Source: Micractinium sp. NFX-FRZ (taxonomy: Eukaryota; Chlorophyta; Trebouxiophyceae; Chlorellales; Chlorellaceae). From it: a stretch of 35,234 bases of DNA. Positions 11,001-22,100 of this stretch are shown piece by piece. The translations under genes and the position numbers were made by a program. The stretch spans positions 1 to 35,234 of the forward strand of contig JAPTJF010000566.1 of NCBI GenBank assembly GCA_029339195.1, given 5' to 3'. Under the pieces are notes generated by a model. The model was not told the origin of the DNA. It saw only the letters and a list, made by a program, of their open reading frames with translations, and searched no databases. The number at the start of each line of letters is the position of its first letter. Positions within the stretch are counted from its first letter, which is position 1.

Positions 11001-14000
11001 CGGCACATAGCGCGATCAAGGGCTGGCCCTCAGAGCTTGCCTCCGCCTTGAGTCGCATGTGCCTGTCGGCTCTCACTGTTTGCCGAACACTGTCATCAGC
11101 TGCAGAACCTAGGTGCGGTCGTTCCGCACCGCTCGCTCAGTGTGCCCGAAGGTGCCTGTCGGCCTCATACCTCCTGCCACAGGATGCGTGACGACAAGCA
11201 GCTGGAGCACATGAGCGTGATGCAGGGCTGCCTTTTGCACTTGTCAACTTGCCCATTTGAAGTAGCCTGTTTTTACTCTTCTTTCTGCCTGCTGCAGGAT
11301 GCGGGACGACAAGCAGCTGGAGCACATGAACGTGATGAAGGCGGGGGCCATCACGGCGCACCGCATCGTGGCGGTGTCGGACAAGTGAGTGCCCCTGGGG
11401 GCGGTTCTTGGGTGTGGGATTTGTGTGGGGTTTGTTTCCAGGGTCGATGCGAGGGTGGCATCGGTGTTGGTGCACTGCCCCACCTCCGGCCTGGCGGCCT
11501 GCATGTGCCAGCGGCAGCACCGCCTGATGCAGCCCTCCCCGCCTCACCTGCCTGACCTGCCCTGACCTGCCCTGCAGGTATGCCGAGGAGTGTCAGACCC
11601 CTGAGAACGGCTGGGGGCTGGATGGGGTGCTGCGCCACGAGGGATGGAAGCTGCGGGGTGAGGGGGCTGCCTGCCTGGCTGGCTTGGGACGCCGAGGGGT
11701 GGCGGGTTGGCTGGGCATGACGAGGGTTGGCTGGGTCAGGTAGGGCTGCAGATGGCTGGCTTATTAGGGGGGTGGGTGGAGGGCAGCCTGGCAACTGTGT
11801 CCTGGGTGAACCCAAGCAGGGTGTGCAGGCCAACCCAAGCGGGGTGCACAACCAGTGACAGCTGCTTCATACTCCCTGCAGGCGTGGTTAACGGCATTGA
11901 TCGCGTGGAGTGGAACCCTGCCACTGACACCTTCCTCAAGGGCGGAGGCTACACCACTTATGACATGGAGGTGGGTAGTTATACCACTAAAGCACACGGG
12001 CGATAGGGAAACGATGAGGATGGGAGGAGAGGGAAGGGGAGAGGGAGAGGCAGCGAGGGGAGCAGAGGGGGTACGCGACTAGACACGGAGACAGGCAGAT
12101 TAGCGCGTGGTGAACAGTTGCCCGCCAACCCTGCCAACACTGGCCGGCCGCCTAAGCTGCGGCGCTCCGGCTGCTTGCACGCTCGCTCACTGCCGTGCTG
12201 CTTGCCTGGTGCGCCCCCGCTCCTCCCCCCTGCCCTGGTGCAGACGCTGGCGGAGGGCAAGGCGCGGTGCAAGGCGGCGCTGCAGAAGGTGAGGCGGAGG
12301 GGCACCCCGTGCACGCATTGAAACCCTGCGCTGGTGTGCCTCTGCATGCGCTCCCGCCTGCCCCTCCCTTCTGCATGTCTTCCTGTTTGTCCTCCTCACA
12401 GTCGCTCCAGCCCCACCTTTCTGCCCTCCGTTCCACGCTCCAGCTTCACACAGATTCATCCGCCATCATCTGTGTCGTTTTCAGGAGCTTTAGGCCTGCC
12501 TGCGGGCCCCGACAAGCTTTACCAGCCGGCTGGGCCCCACACCCACCCACCCATTCTTACACCCATGTGTACTGTCGCATTTCTGCAGGAGCTGGGCCTG
12601 CCCGCGTACCCGGACGCCCCACTGCTGGGCTTCATCGGCTGGCCGAGCCACACACAACATTCACCCAACCTTGACACTGCACATTGTAAATCTTCTGCAG
12701 GAGCTGGGCCCGCCTGCAAACCCAACGTCCCCCTGCAAACCCAACGTCCCCTTGCTGGGCTTCCTCAGGCAGATGGTCCACACAGCAATCCCCAACATCT
12801 TACAAATACATACTGCTCAATCTTCTGCAGGAGCTGGGCCTGCCAGTGAACCCGGACGCCCCCCTGCTGGGCTTCATCGGCCGCCTGGACTTCCAGAAGG
12901 GCGTGGACCTGATTGCCGCCAACTACGAGTGGCTGATGGAGCAGGGGGCGCAGCTGGTGCTGCTGGGCAGCGGGCGGGAGGACCTGGAGGCAGCGCTCAA
13001 GTGGGTGGGGCGGGTGGAGTGGGGGAGGGAGGGGAGGGGCATCCGGCGAGGCCTGCAGTTGTGCTGCAGGGGGATGGAGGCACGCAATCCCTACCATCCC
13101 TCTTTTGTCCTTTTCAAACTCGCACATTTTTCTGTGTGTGTGTGCTTGTGCTGCGCTGCAGGGAGATGCAGGCGCGCAACCCCCAGCAGTGCCGGGCCTG
13201 GGTGGGCTTCAGCGTCAAGCTGGCGCACCGCATCACAGCAGGTGTGGCGGGGGCAGCCAACGAATAGCGAATAACTGATAAATAATATAAATAAATATAA
13301 ATCATAAGGTGTTGCTTGCCACCTTCCCGGCGCTGCCTGCCGGCCGCCTGCCACTCGCACTAGCCAGCGCAGTGTGTGCATGCACCAACGCAGCGCCTGC
13401 CGCTGGCTGCATGCCTCTTCGCTGCTCAACACTGCGCGGGCTGCTCGCTGCTCAACACTCCCGCTGCGTTCCTCCCCCGCCTCGCGTGCCCGCAGGCTGC
13501 GACCTGCTGCTCATGCCCTCCCGCTTTGAGCCCTGCGGCCTCAACCAGCTCTACGCCATGGCCTACGGCACGCCACCAGGTGAGACACACAAGGGGAGGG
13601 ATTGGATGTTCTAGAAGGGCAGTAGAAAGGGAAAGAGAGTAGAAAGGGGTGCTCCGTGCCTGCCTGGCTTACAGGACACCGTCAGGCGAGGTGACAGCTT
13701 GGTAGAAGAAAGGGATGCGGGCAGGGGAACGGGGTGCCGCTGGGTGCAGGCTTCAGCTGCTGCGCCGCGCACACACGACTGCGCCTGCCGCCTTGCACAA
13801 AGCCCATCCACAATAAATTGGTTCGACCCTTTCGTCCCACTGTCCTCCGCAGTGGTGCACGCTGTGGGCGGGCTGCACGACACAGTGAAGCCCTTCAGCC
13901 CCTTTGACGACCCGCCAACTGGCACCGGTGAGGCGCGGGGGTGGCTGCTCGTCTCCCTGGCATCATGCCGGCAATTTGCGTCTGTTGCAGACGCGTGTGC

Positions 14001-14976
14001 CCAGTGTTTGGGTTGTCGATGGACGGTCTGGAGCCATGCCTCGCAAGCTGGCGACCAGGCGGCTTGTGGCACCCTCTTGCCCCCTGCGCTGCCCGCCCAG
14101 TGTGGACGGCCTGCTGCCATCGCCGTGCTGAGCTCAACTCCCACACCTAGCTTCCCTCCCACCCCCGTCCTGTTGTTTTGCAGGCTGGAACTTCTACGGC
14201 GCCGAAGAGATGGCCTTCCGCCAGGCCATGGCCAATGCAATGTACACCTGGCACAAGCACCCCGAGTGCTTCAGGTGGGTGCTGCAGGGATTGGGGCGCG
14301 GGCATTCAGGGCAGGGCAGGGCACGGGTGCGGGAGGAGATCAGTGGGGTGGTAGACGCTGTGCTGCTGCGCCACCAGAGCGCCTCGAGAAGGGGGCCAGG
14401 AGGGGCGGGGCAGCGAGGATCAACGGCACGCTGCGTACAGCAGCACAGCAGCACGCCGCTGCATGGCGTGAGGTGGGGTGCAGCGCCACGCCTCTTTGCC
14501 TGCCATGCCCTGTGCTCCGGGCCTCACCCGACCTGGAGGGGCCAAGCATTCCTCACACTGCCGTGTACCCACCTGGTAACAACACACACACACACACCTT
14601 TAGGGGTCGCATCATCCAGGATCATCCAGGGGGGCCCAGATGCGTGGGTTGGGGCAGGCCCGGAGGTTCTGCTCCACTTCGTCCCCCTCTGATAACACAG
14701 TAACACTTTGGGACTGGATTTCTTCTGGCTGCCCCCTGCAGGGGCGTCCAGCTACGTGGCATGGCCCACGACTTGAGCTCTGTTCCGCCAATTCCGCCTG
14801 CAACACCTGAACCTCTGATCCGAACATCCCTCCGTTTCTTTCTTTTTCCTTCCTTGCTTCCTCCGCCTTCCTGCTGCAGGGGCGTCCAGCTGCGTGGCAT
14901 GGCCCAGGACCTGAGCTGGGACAACGCAGCCGAGCAGTACGAGAGCGTACTGCTGGCCGCCAAGTACCAGTGGTGA
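5312..14976 (+). CDS. BASS-type transporter fused in frame to starch synthase II
   Basis: Twenty-three exons join in phase to 1071 residues: 5312-5815, 6086-6213, 6519-6616, 6984-7087, 7384-7606, 7833-8512, 8708-8750, 8956-9050, 9332-9388, 9608-9683, 9975-10082, 10405-10469, 10736-10872, 11298-11384, 11578-11657, 11882-11970, 12244-12288, 12831-13000, 13162-13241, 13496-13579, 13853-13927, 14184-14274, 14880-14976. Exon 6 encodes the last BASS segment, a Pro/Gln-rich linker and the Met-Asn that opens the synthase core, with no stop between. Its GTGAGT donor matches the phase of exon 7. The N-terminus (ATGs at 5312, 5345 and 5408, all in frame) is rich in Ala/Pro/Ser/Thr/Arg and nearly free of acidic residues, as expected for a plastid transit peptide. 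If separate genes, the synthase could start at the in-frame ATG at 8138 (about 617 residues). I am sure of both halves and moderately sure of one polypeptide. Confidence 0.68.
5966..6000. repeat. CCATGGG x5 tandem repeat
   Basis: Five perfect 7-bp units lie within the first intron of the transporter part. Each overlaps an NcoI-type palindrome. No function is evident. Confidence 0.85.
8065..8512 (+). other. Linker between transporter and synthase, with polyPro/polyGln
   Basis: About 150 residues after the last BASS helix. It has an Ala/Thr/Glu-rich part, a likely amphipathic helix ([18 protein letters not shown]), then eleven prolines coded by a CCG run (8387-8419), four glutamines (8420-8431) and a basic Lys/Arg/Pro segment. 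It ends in SMN, the residues that normally sit just before the starch synthase core. Low-complexity extensions at this place are common in starch synthases, so the second half probably belongs to the synthase. Confidence 0.7.
8565..8569 (+). terminator. Possible intronic TGTAA polyadenylation signal
   Basis: If the intron after 8512 is kept, the frame runs five more codons to a stop at 8528-8530, and TGTAA follows 35 bases later. This would allow a transporter-only transcript from the same locus. TGTAA also occurs in other introns here (for example near 12685), so the signal may be chance. Confidence 0.3.
9909..9929 (+). repeat. Partial copy of synthase exon 11 start, with acceptor
   Basis: CCCGCAG followed by ACGAGATCTACGGCGGC copies the acceptor and first 17 bases of the exon at 9975. 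The offset is 66 bases, a multiple of three, and the frame is open between the copies. Confidence 0.85.
10640..10695 (+). repeat. Partial copy of synthase exon 13 start, with acceptor
   Basis: After CTGCAG at 10639, about 55 bases match the start of the exon at 10736 with few changes ([13 protein letters not shown] against [13 protein letters not shown]). The offset is 96 bases and the frame stays open through to the real exon. Confidence 0.92.
11183..11225 (+). repeat. Partial copy of synthase exon 14 start, with acceptor
   Basis: After CACAG, 43 bases match the start of the exon at 11298 ([14 protein letters not shown] against [14 protein letters not shown]). The offset is 115 bases, so it is out of phase with the real exon. 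Confidence 0.92.
12485..12780 (+). repeat. Three partial copies of synthase exon 18 start
   Basis: Diverged copies begin at 12485, 12589 and 12701, each after a CAG acceptor, ahead of the real exon at 12831. All start GAGCT and keep the pattern of the [15 protein letters not shown] stretch. The copy at 12589 is closest ([18 protein letters not shown]). The copy at 12701 has its own internal repeat. Offsets between successive starts are 104, 112 and 130 bases. Confidence 0.9.
13258..13307. other. AT-rich tract in a GC-rich intron
   Basis: About 50 bases of AATAA/ATAAAT-like sequence lie just after the exon ending at 13241. The composition stands out sharply from everything nearby. No function can be assigned. 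Confidence 0.7.
14742..14787 (+). repeat. Partial copy of synthase last-exon start, with acceptor
   Basis: After CCCTGCAG, about 40 bases match the start of the final exon at 14880 ([12 protein letters not shown] against [12 protein letters not shown]). The offset is 138 bases, and the frame is open from the copy to the stop codon, so use of this acceptor would insert 46 residues. Confidence 0.92.
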
Positions 14977-15891
14977 CGGGGCACCCTGCCCCGCAGACCT
15001 GGCACCGTCCCTGCCGACGTGCAACCAGCCAGCTGATTGGCTGGCTGGCTGATCCTCTCCCGCACAGCATGTATCGATCCAGCGCTGCTTTTCCAGAACA
15101 ACGCAATACCCGCCCGATTGAGGCGTCTCGACCGACAGACCTCATGCCAGCGCACCTCACCACGTGACAGCACACGCAGCGTGCCGAGGGGGCTACTCCC
15201 CTCCCCTGCATTCTCCCGACCCTGTTCCGGACCACCCACCCCAACCGTCCCCACGGGTTGCGCATTTTCTGATTGACCGAACGAAACGCCGCTGTTTTCT
15301 CGCTTTCTCCTCCTCGCACCAGTATTGCCCTGCCGCCCTCTCAACAAACAAATGAAACTGAGAAGCCCACTCTTCCTACACCTCGCCATCGCAACTGCCG
15401 CCTCCCCTTCCAGATGACCCTCCCTCTCACCCCAACGCCCTCATTGCGCCCCCCAACCTCCTTGTTAGCCCGCCCGCCTTTCATACCGAGCTCCTTACTA
15501 GTGCCTCTTCCTCCCACTGCTGTTTGCTTCGCTCCTGTTAGCCCCCCCCTTGTGCATTGGAATGCGCACTGCCGCCCCCCTTCAGCCCACCTTGCTCGCC
15601 GACCCCACCTGCACCCTGCAAAAGGCACAACCAGCTGTGTCCGGCCCCGTTTATGGCCCTCTCAGCCAACCAAGCCGCCCCTGATCTGATGACGATACCT
15701 ACTAACTCACAATCGTGATGATGCGATGCGCTGGCTTGCACCAGCGGCAGCCCGTCCCCACAATTCTTTGCGGCCTGCTCATTGCTCACAGCAGCACCAC
15801 ACCCTCCTGTAGCCCACAATCCCCCGCCAGCGTGTGCCCGCACAATGTGTTTGTTCCCACGTCCTTTCTTCCTTGGTTAGAGTCAGTGTAA
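14977..15891 (+). other. Probable 3' UTR of the synthase gene
   Basis: No further exon can be joined after the TGA at 14974-14976. The sequence is C/T-rich and runs to the first convincing TGTAA. The convergent minus-strand gene ends at 16120, leaving room for both 3' ends. Confidence 0.55.
15887..15891 (+). terminator. TGTAA polyadenylation signal
   Basis: This TGTAA lies about 910 bases after the synthase stop, a plausible 3' UTR length for this algal group. Confidence 0.5.
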
Positions 15892-16119
15892 GCAGAAATG
15901 TGTGACTGGTGCACACGCAGAATGCAAGCAAGGCAAAGGGAGAAGCAAACTCAGCAGCAATTCGGGCAGGCAGGAAGGGCAGGGGGTAGAGGACGGCAGG
16001 CAGGATGCCGTGGCAGGCAGGCAGGTGGGTCTGCCCACTCCAGCCCTAGACCAGTGCCCCTGCTGCGCCAGGCCATTGCGGCTGCAGCTGCAGCACCGCC
16101 GCGCTTCAAGGGAGAAGCT

Positions 16120-19100
16120 TCAAGACTTGGCTGCCTTGGCCTTGCGCGCAAAGGGGTTGCTGCCAGTGGCCGCCTTCCGCTTAGCAGCCACGACCGCCGC
16201 CGACACCGCATTGCCCGGAGAGTTCTCAGCTGGCAGGTCGACCGGCTTGCGAGCAAAGGGGTTGCTGCCGCCGCCGCCGGCTGCCGCCGCTGTGGCCATG
16301 CCCATGCGCCCAATGGGGGAAGGAGCGCGGCTCATGTTGCCGGCGGTAGCTGCGGCTGCGGGGCTGGCCTGCTGCGCGTCTGTGAAGGTTGGGCCAGGCA
16401 CCGGGGTGACCGCCTGCATGTGGACAGGGGGAGCAAGGTGCGGCGAAGATCAGCATGTGACAGGTGGACCCAGGAACCGGGCTCCGACTGCGCCGTGCTG
16501 CATGATCAGCCAGAAGGGAGGGGCGGGGGATACCGTGGAGTGGGGTGCAGTGTGCATGCTGAGCGGGCGGCGGGGCGAGCAAGATGTCGGAAGCCCACCC
16601 CAACCTATGGTGACTCCCCTTCTGGCTGCCTGCTGCGGCCACGTGGGGTGCGCTGTTGTGCTGCGGTGCCGTGTTCACTCCATCCAAGCCCAACAGCCTG
16701 CTGAATTGCCCGCGCGCCCAGTCTTTCTACACCTGATCTTGCGGCACCACGCAAAGGCACCCACCCACCTGGCGCTGCCCGCCGTGCGCCGCCACATCAT
16801 CGCCATGGTACTGCTGCTGGTACTGCTCCTCCTCCTCCAGCTCCAGGGCAGCTGCCTCCATGGCTGCCCGCTGCTCAATGAACGAGCTGATGCGCTCAGC
16901 CAGGGCGGTGGCCCTGCACGAGGTGACATGCAATGCATTCGAAACAAAGGAGTTACGTTTCTGTTGATGCCTCCTCCCTTTATCAACCCTGCCTGTCTGG
17001 CGTCAATGTCTCTCCCTGCATCTGGTGGTTGGTCAGCTTCAGGGCGCCTTCCATTGCTGGAGTGTTGTGCAGCATGCTGCCACCCTGCCGTACTGCGCCC
17101 CTCCCACTCCCCCTGCACCGCCGCGCCCCGCACCTGTGGTGGTTGGCCAGCTTCAAGGCACCTTCCAGTGCCGGCATGTTGTGCAGCGTGCTGACTGCCT
17201 CCAGAGCGCGCGCGTGGCGCTCCGATGCCAGCAGCTTCTGGATGAGCCGCAGGCTGATGCGGTCCGCCTCCAGCTGCAGTAATGTTATGTGGTGCGAACA
17301 AACAGAGTGTTAGACAGAGGGTACAAGCAAGCGGGCTTCTGACGCCAGCAGCTTGAGGACGGGCCGCAAGCTGATGCGGTCCGCCTCTGCTGAACAGACG
17401 AGAGACAAATGCCGGCTGGCAATACCTTGTGTCTTGACTGACCCCCACCTGCGCGGTGTGCGACGCCAGTTTAAAGTCAGCAGCAACCTCCCCCACCCCC
17501 CAGGCACCTCTGTGCTTTCTTTAAAGCACCCAGACAAGAGGCGGATGCATGTTCATACATTGACTCCCACCTGCGCGGTGTGCAGCGCCGCCTCGAGGTC
17601 AGCGGCATCCTCTCCTGCCCCCCTGGCATCAGCAGCAGAGGCCGCCAGGTGGCTCAGCAGCGTGCCGTGCCTGCAGGCGTGCGGGGAGTGCAGCACGAGA
17701 GCATATGGGAGGACGTCAGATGGGGGGCAGGGGCAGGTGGACGGGCAGGCAGGCATGGAAGGTCCCAAAGCGAGGCAGGCAGGAATCGGAGGGTCTGCCA
17801 CCCCTCTCCTGCCAGCCATACCTCCTGGCAGGCCTACCTGACCAGGTCAGACTCAAAGGGAGCGGTGGCCGCGTCCTGGGCCACCACCGGCGGCCGCATT
17901 GGCACTACAGTCACCACCGGCCTTGCCGAGCCTGCAGGGGTGGGGAATGCAGGTCAGGGAGCAGAGGGCAGCAGCAGTTGGCGGAACAGGGCTGGCTGCA
18001 GGCACAGGGTTTCATGCCGCCCATGGACCACGCTGTGCCCGGCATGCACTGCCGGCGCTACTCGGCAGACAGAATCACGTCCCGTTGCACCCTGGCCAAC
18101 GTGGCTCCTGCGCCTGCCGGCCGGCTCAGCCCTGGCACGTGGACCACGGCATGCACAGCGTGCGCAGCACCCCACCTGACGGCACAGCAGGCTCTGGTGA
18201 GTTGGCGCACACAATGGCCTGCACCTCCCGGGCCCCCACAGCCACCAGCCAGTACTGCTCCGTGCTCTTGCGCTCTGGGGGGCGGGGGCGGGGGCAGGGG
18301 CGGGGCAGGGGTGAGCATGGGCAGGGCGGGTGCGCAACCGGAGTGGGCGGGCTCAGCAGGACGGTGCAGTTTACTATGCAGGCACTTGTAGTCACTTGCG
18401 CAGCTTGGGGCACGATCCATAAGAGCACAGTTGCACGAAACAGGTAGGCAGGCAGGGGGGAGGGCTGGGTGAGCAGCCGAGCGCGCGAGGACGGTTGGCG
18501 TGGGGGCTGGCTCACCCGCGGCGGCAGAGAAGAAGGTGACCCCATGCATCCCAAGTCCCCGCTCCTCAAGCAGCAGTAGCCCCTATTCGAAACCATGGCA
18601 GGCAACGGGCCTCTCACTGCTACCCACAACAAGCAGGAAGCTCACCCGCGGCGGCAGAGAAGAGGGTGACCCATGCGCCGCCAAAGTCGCCGCCCCTCAT
18701 CCTCAGCTCGCCCTCAGAGTCGTAGGCAGCCAGCAGCCCCTCCTCGCTGAAGCCCAGCCAGGAGAGGGTGGCGCCTGGGGACAGCGGCAGCGGGCCGGCG
18801 TGCAGCTGGCGCTGCTCTGCAGGGCGGCAGAGGAAGAGGCGGGGGTGGTGGGCATATGGGAACCGAGGCAGGGAGGGAACTTGGAGAAAAGAAGGGAGGG
18901 TGAGCAGGGCAGGCGGATGGATGCATGCATGAGGTGAAGGATGGGGCAGGGTTGTGAGAGCACGAGGGGGCGGGGAGGAGGAAGGCCAGGAGGCACTGAG
19001 GGGCACCACCAAGCATCAAACCAGGAGCAGCGCTGCGGGCAGGCCAGCTGAAGCAGGCGTCGGCAGCCTGTGACAGCACTGATGGCAGCAGCTGTATCGT

Positions 19101-22100
19101 CAGTACCTGCCACGTCGTACAGGGCGTACTGCAGGCACTGGTCCCCAGTTGTGGTAGGTGCCGCGCCGTGCCACACCGCTGCCAGCTGGTGGCCGCGGGC
19201 CGCGAGCGCCACAGGGGCACCCGGCAGCGTCAGCAGGTGGGTCTGCGGGTGTCGCGATGCGGGTGAGCAGGCAGGTGTGCGGTGGTGGGACACACAAAAA
19301 CACGCATAAGTAAGGCACATGGGCTGAGGTGCTTGGTGAAGCGGCAGGCGCTCATATGGGGCTGATGGCATGGCAAGCACACAGGCAGGCGAGCTTGTCA
19401 TTTCATAGCTTGCTGCTTTCGATGAGCAGTCAGGCAGCCAGCCCATGCGCTAAAGACCTGCGGAATCACCCAGCCACAGCCCGGGCGGTCAGTTTGCCGC
19501 CCCCGGTGCCCCACCTGGCTGCCCGCTTGGCTGAACAGTCGCAGCTGCCGCCGGGTGGTGGCCACGGCGCAGAAGGAGCTGCCGGCAGCCACACACTCAG
19601 CCTCCTCCCCCTCTGCACGACACACGAGGATTAAGAGGCAGGCAGGCAAGCAAGCAGGTAGGAAGGCGAGCAGGCTTGGTCACACTGTGTGCCACATCGC
19701 GCCACAGCATGGCTCCCCGTTCCCGCCCTCCCAGCCGGCACCTGCTCCACCCTCCAAACCGCATTGCAACAAAGTAGCTGGGCGAGGCTGCTCACTGGAC
19801 AAGGGGAGGGACCAGTCGCTGTTGGCGGCCCACGACTCATAGGGGCGGTACACAACCGTACTGGGGGACTCTCGGCTAGACCGGCTCGCGTACAGCGCGC
19901 CCTGCAGGGAGGGAGGGAAGCAGGGGGGAGGGCACTTCTGTAGGGACCAACCATGCCTGGATTTGGCGGCGCAACACCGCGCTCGGAGACATTCCCTGCT
20001 CAACCGGCTGGCGCACAGCCCGCCCGGCGGGCGAGGGACGCGCAAGGCACACAGAAAATGGTCAACCAATTGGATGATCCGCAGGGGCAGGAGAGGCGGG
20101 CGTTTGCAGCAGGAATCCCAGCATGACCACAGCAGCACCACCCCACCCACCACCCGTGCCCGCCCACCTTCTCCCCCAGGCATCCCAAGCTGAAGCCGAA
20201 AAAGTCGCTGAGCAGGGGGATGCGCTTGCGCATGCGGTTGGTGTCGTGGAAAGTGACCTGCTGGGACGGAGGAGGGTGGCAGTCACAACATCGCGAATGC
20301 AGAGTGGGGCGGCGACTTTGCGGTGGGGAGAGGTGCCCCGAGCAAGCAAAGCGAGGCAGGCGGGCAAGCAAAGCGAGCAGGCGGGCAAGCAAGGAAGCAA
20401 GCAAAGCGAGCAGGCAAGCAGGCACGCAAGGCAGCCGCCCATCTCAACCTCTGGCGGTCTTCCTCCTGTGTGCATGGGCATGCCCAACCCTCCGCCATTC
20501 CCCCGCCCCTGCCCCCCCACCGCACCTCCACCACGTTGTGGTCCTCCTCCTGCTTCAACGTGATGCAGCCCAGAGAGTTGTAGGCCAGGTAGCGTCGCCC
20601 CATGTCGCCTGCAAGGGGTGAAAGGAGGCAGGGTGTAGTGGGGAATGGCGGCGTGTGACGCAGAGTGGGGAGTTGTGGGCACGGCAGCGCAGCCACGGGT
20701 TGCCTGCAGTGTGATGAGGTGTGAGTGCAGCGCGCCATTGATGCACAATGCATGTCCAAACAAGGCCTGCACTGTATGACCGGCTCCTTGCAAAGCACCA
20801 GCTGCGCCCCCACACATTGCTGGCTCTGTTGGTAGCCAAGCAGAGGCTGCCCCTGCACTGCCTTGAAGCTGCCCCGCAGCTGCTCACCCATCTCAGTTGA
20901 CCCCGGCTGGATCGCCTCCTGAGGCTGCGGCAGCTCCAGACCACCGTAGTAGCCGCCGCCGCCCCGGCGCCCGCGCCGCCCCCGCTTGGGGCCTGCAACG
21001 GCAGGTGGGCCAGGCAGTTCGGGGGTGGGAGGCTGCTTGTTTGGAGAATTTATCAGCACAGCAGGGCTGTCTGCCACGCACGCACGTTGTGAAGGCCTGG
21101 TCGAGCACACCCCGCACTGCGGCCCCTTGCTTCAAATTCAACTGCTTCGAGGCGAGGCAAGCAGGCATGCAGGCAGACCGACAGGCAGGCGGGCGGCAAA
21201 GCCCTATCCTGCCATAGCTCACCGGAATCTGCCAGGAAGCTGTCCTCCCTGTCGTACTCGTCATCGCCCGCAGCGGTACCGCCTGCCCCCTCAAGCACAG
21301 ACACGCCGTCCGCCATGCCCGCCATGCCGCCAGCTGGCGCCTCTCCCTTCTTCTTGATGCCAGCGAGGACGTCCACGTCAGCGGTGGGCCCAGGGAGGCT
21401 GGCGGGCACCACGCCCTCCCACACCGCCAGCTGGCCTGCAACAACAGGGTGGGTGGGGCAACAGCACCAAGAGCAGTTGAAGAGGAGGCGGGTGAGTGGG
21501 TGCAGAGGCGTGCCGGTTGTGGAACAAGCGGGCACAACCTGGGTGCCAGCTCAAGCCAGCTGGCCTGGCAGCCTCCCCCAGCCCCTCCACTCCCGCTTTC
21601 CCCCACCACTCATGCCTGGGTCGACCTGGGTCGACCAAAAGGGTAAGCACAGCCCAAATACAAGCAGAAAAGGCGCACCGTCTTCAGTGATGAGTGCCAG
21701 AGCGTTCTTGGTCGGGTGCCAGGCCACCCCGGTGGCGCAGCCCGGCAGCAGCCGCTTCTCGAGGCACTTGCGCTCGTTGACGTCCCATAGCACCAGGGCC
21801 TGGTCGGCGCCGGCAGACACCATGTAGAGGCCTGCCGGGGAGGGAGGGAGATGAGGGGGCACCAAAGGGAAGAGAAAGGGTTGGCAGGGGCAGCCCTTTG
21901 CAATCTGCGAAAGTAGCGCCTGCGCAGCATTGTCGGACAGCATGAAGAGGCCTTCAGGGGGAACAAGGAGGGGACAGGTGGCGGAGGGTGCAACACCGCG
22001 CACTGACACGTTTGCTCACGCCACTTGCCCAGCAAGCGCCACACCCCCACTGCTACCAGCACAGATGCCCGCCCACCCGCCCGCCCGCCGCCCCTCACCA

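Larger units (their letters stand above)
8138..14976 (+). other. SS2: Starch synthase II module (GT5 family)
   Basis: Residues 580-1071 form a complete GT5 catalytic core. It transfers glucose from ADP-glucose to the ends of growing alpha-1,4-glucans in plastid starch synthesis. Seen in order: SKTGGLGDV (ADP-glucose site, Lys about 592), [33 protein letters not shown] with [48 protein letters not shown] (second active-site motif), [12 protein letters not shown] and the C-terminal AKYQW. Both the AKYQW end and the [11 protein letters not shown] context point to SSII rather than SSI, SSIII or GBSS. No catalytic motif is missing. The call begins at 8138 because an in-frame ATG there is the likeliest separate start if the two halves are distinct genes; the core itself begins at 8708. 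Confidence 0.93.

Noticed and set aside
15273..15689. Open frame downstream of the synthase stop
   Set aside because: Pro/Thr-rich translation of a C/T-rich 3' UTR, with no splice sites linking it to a gene.
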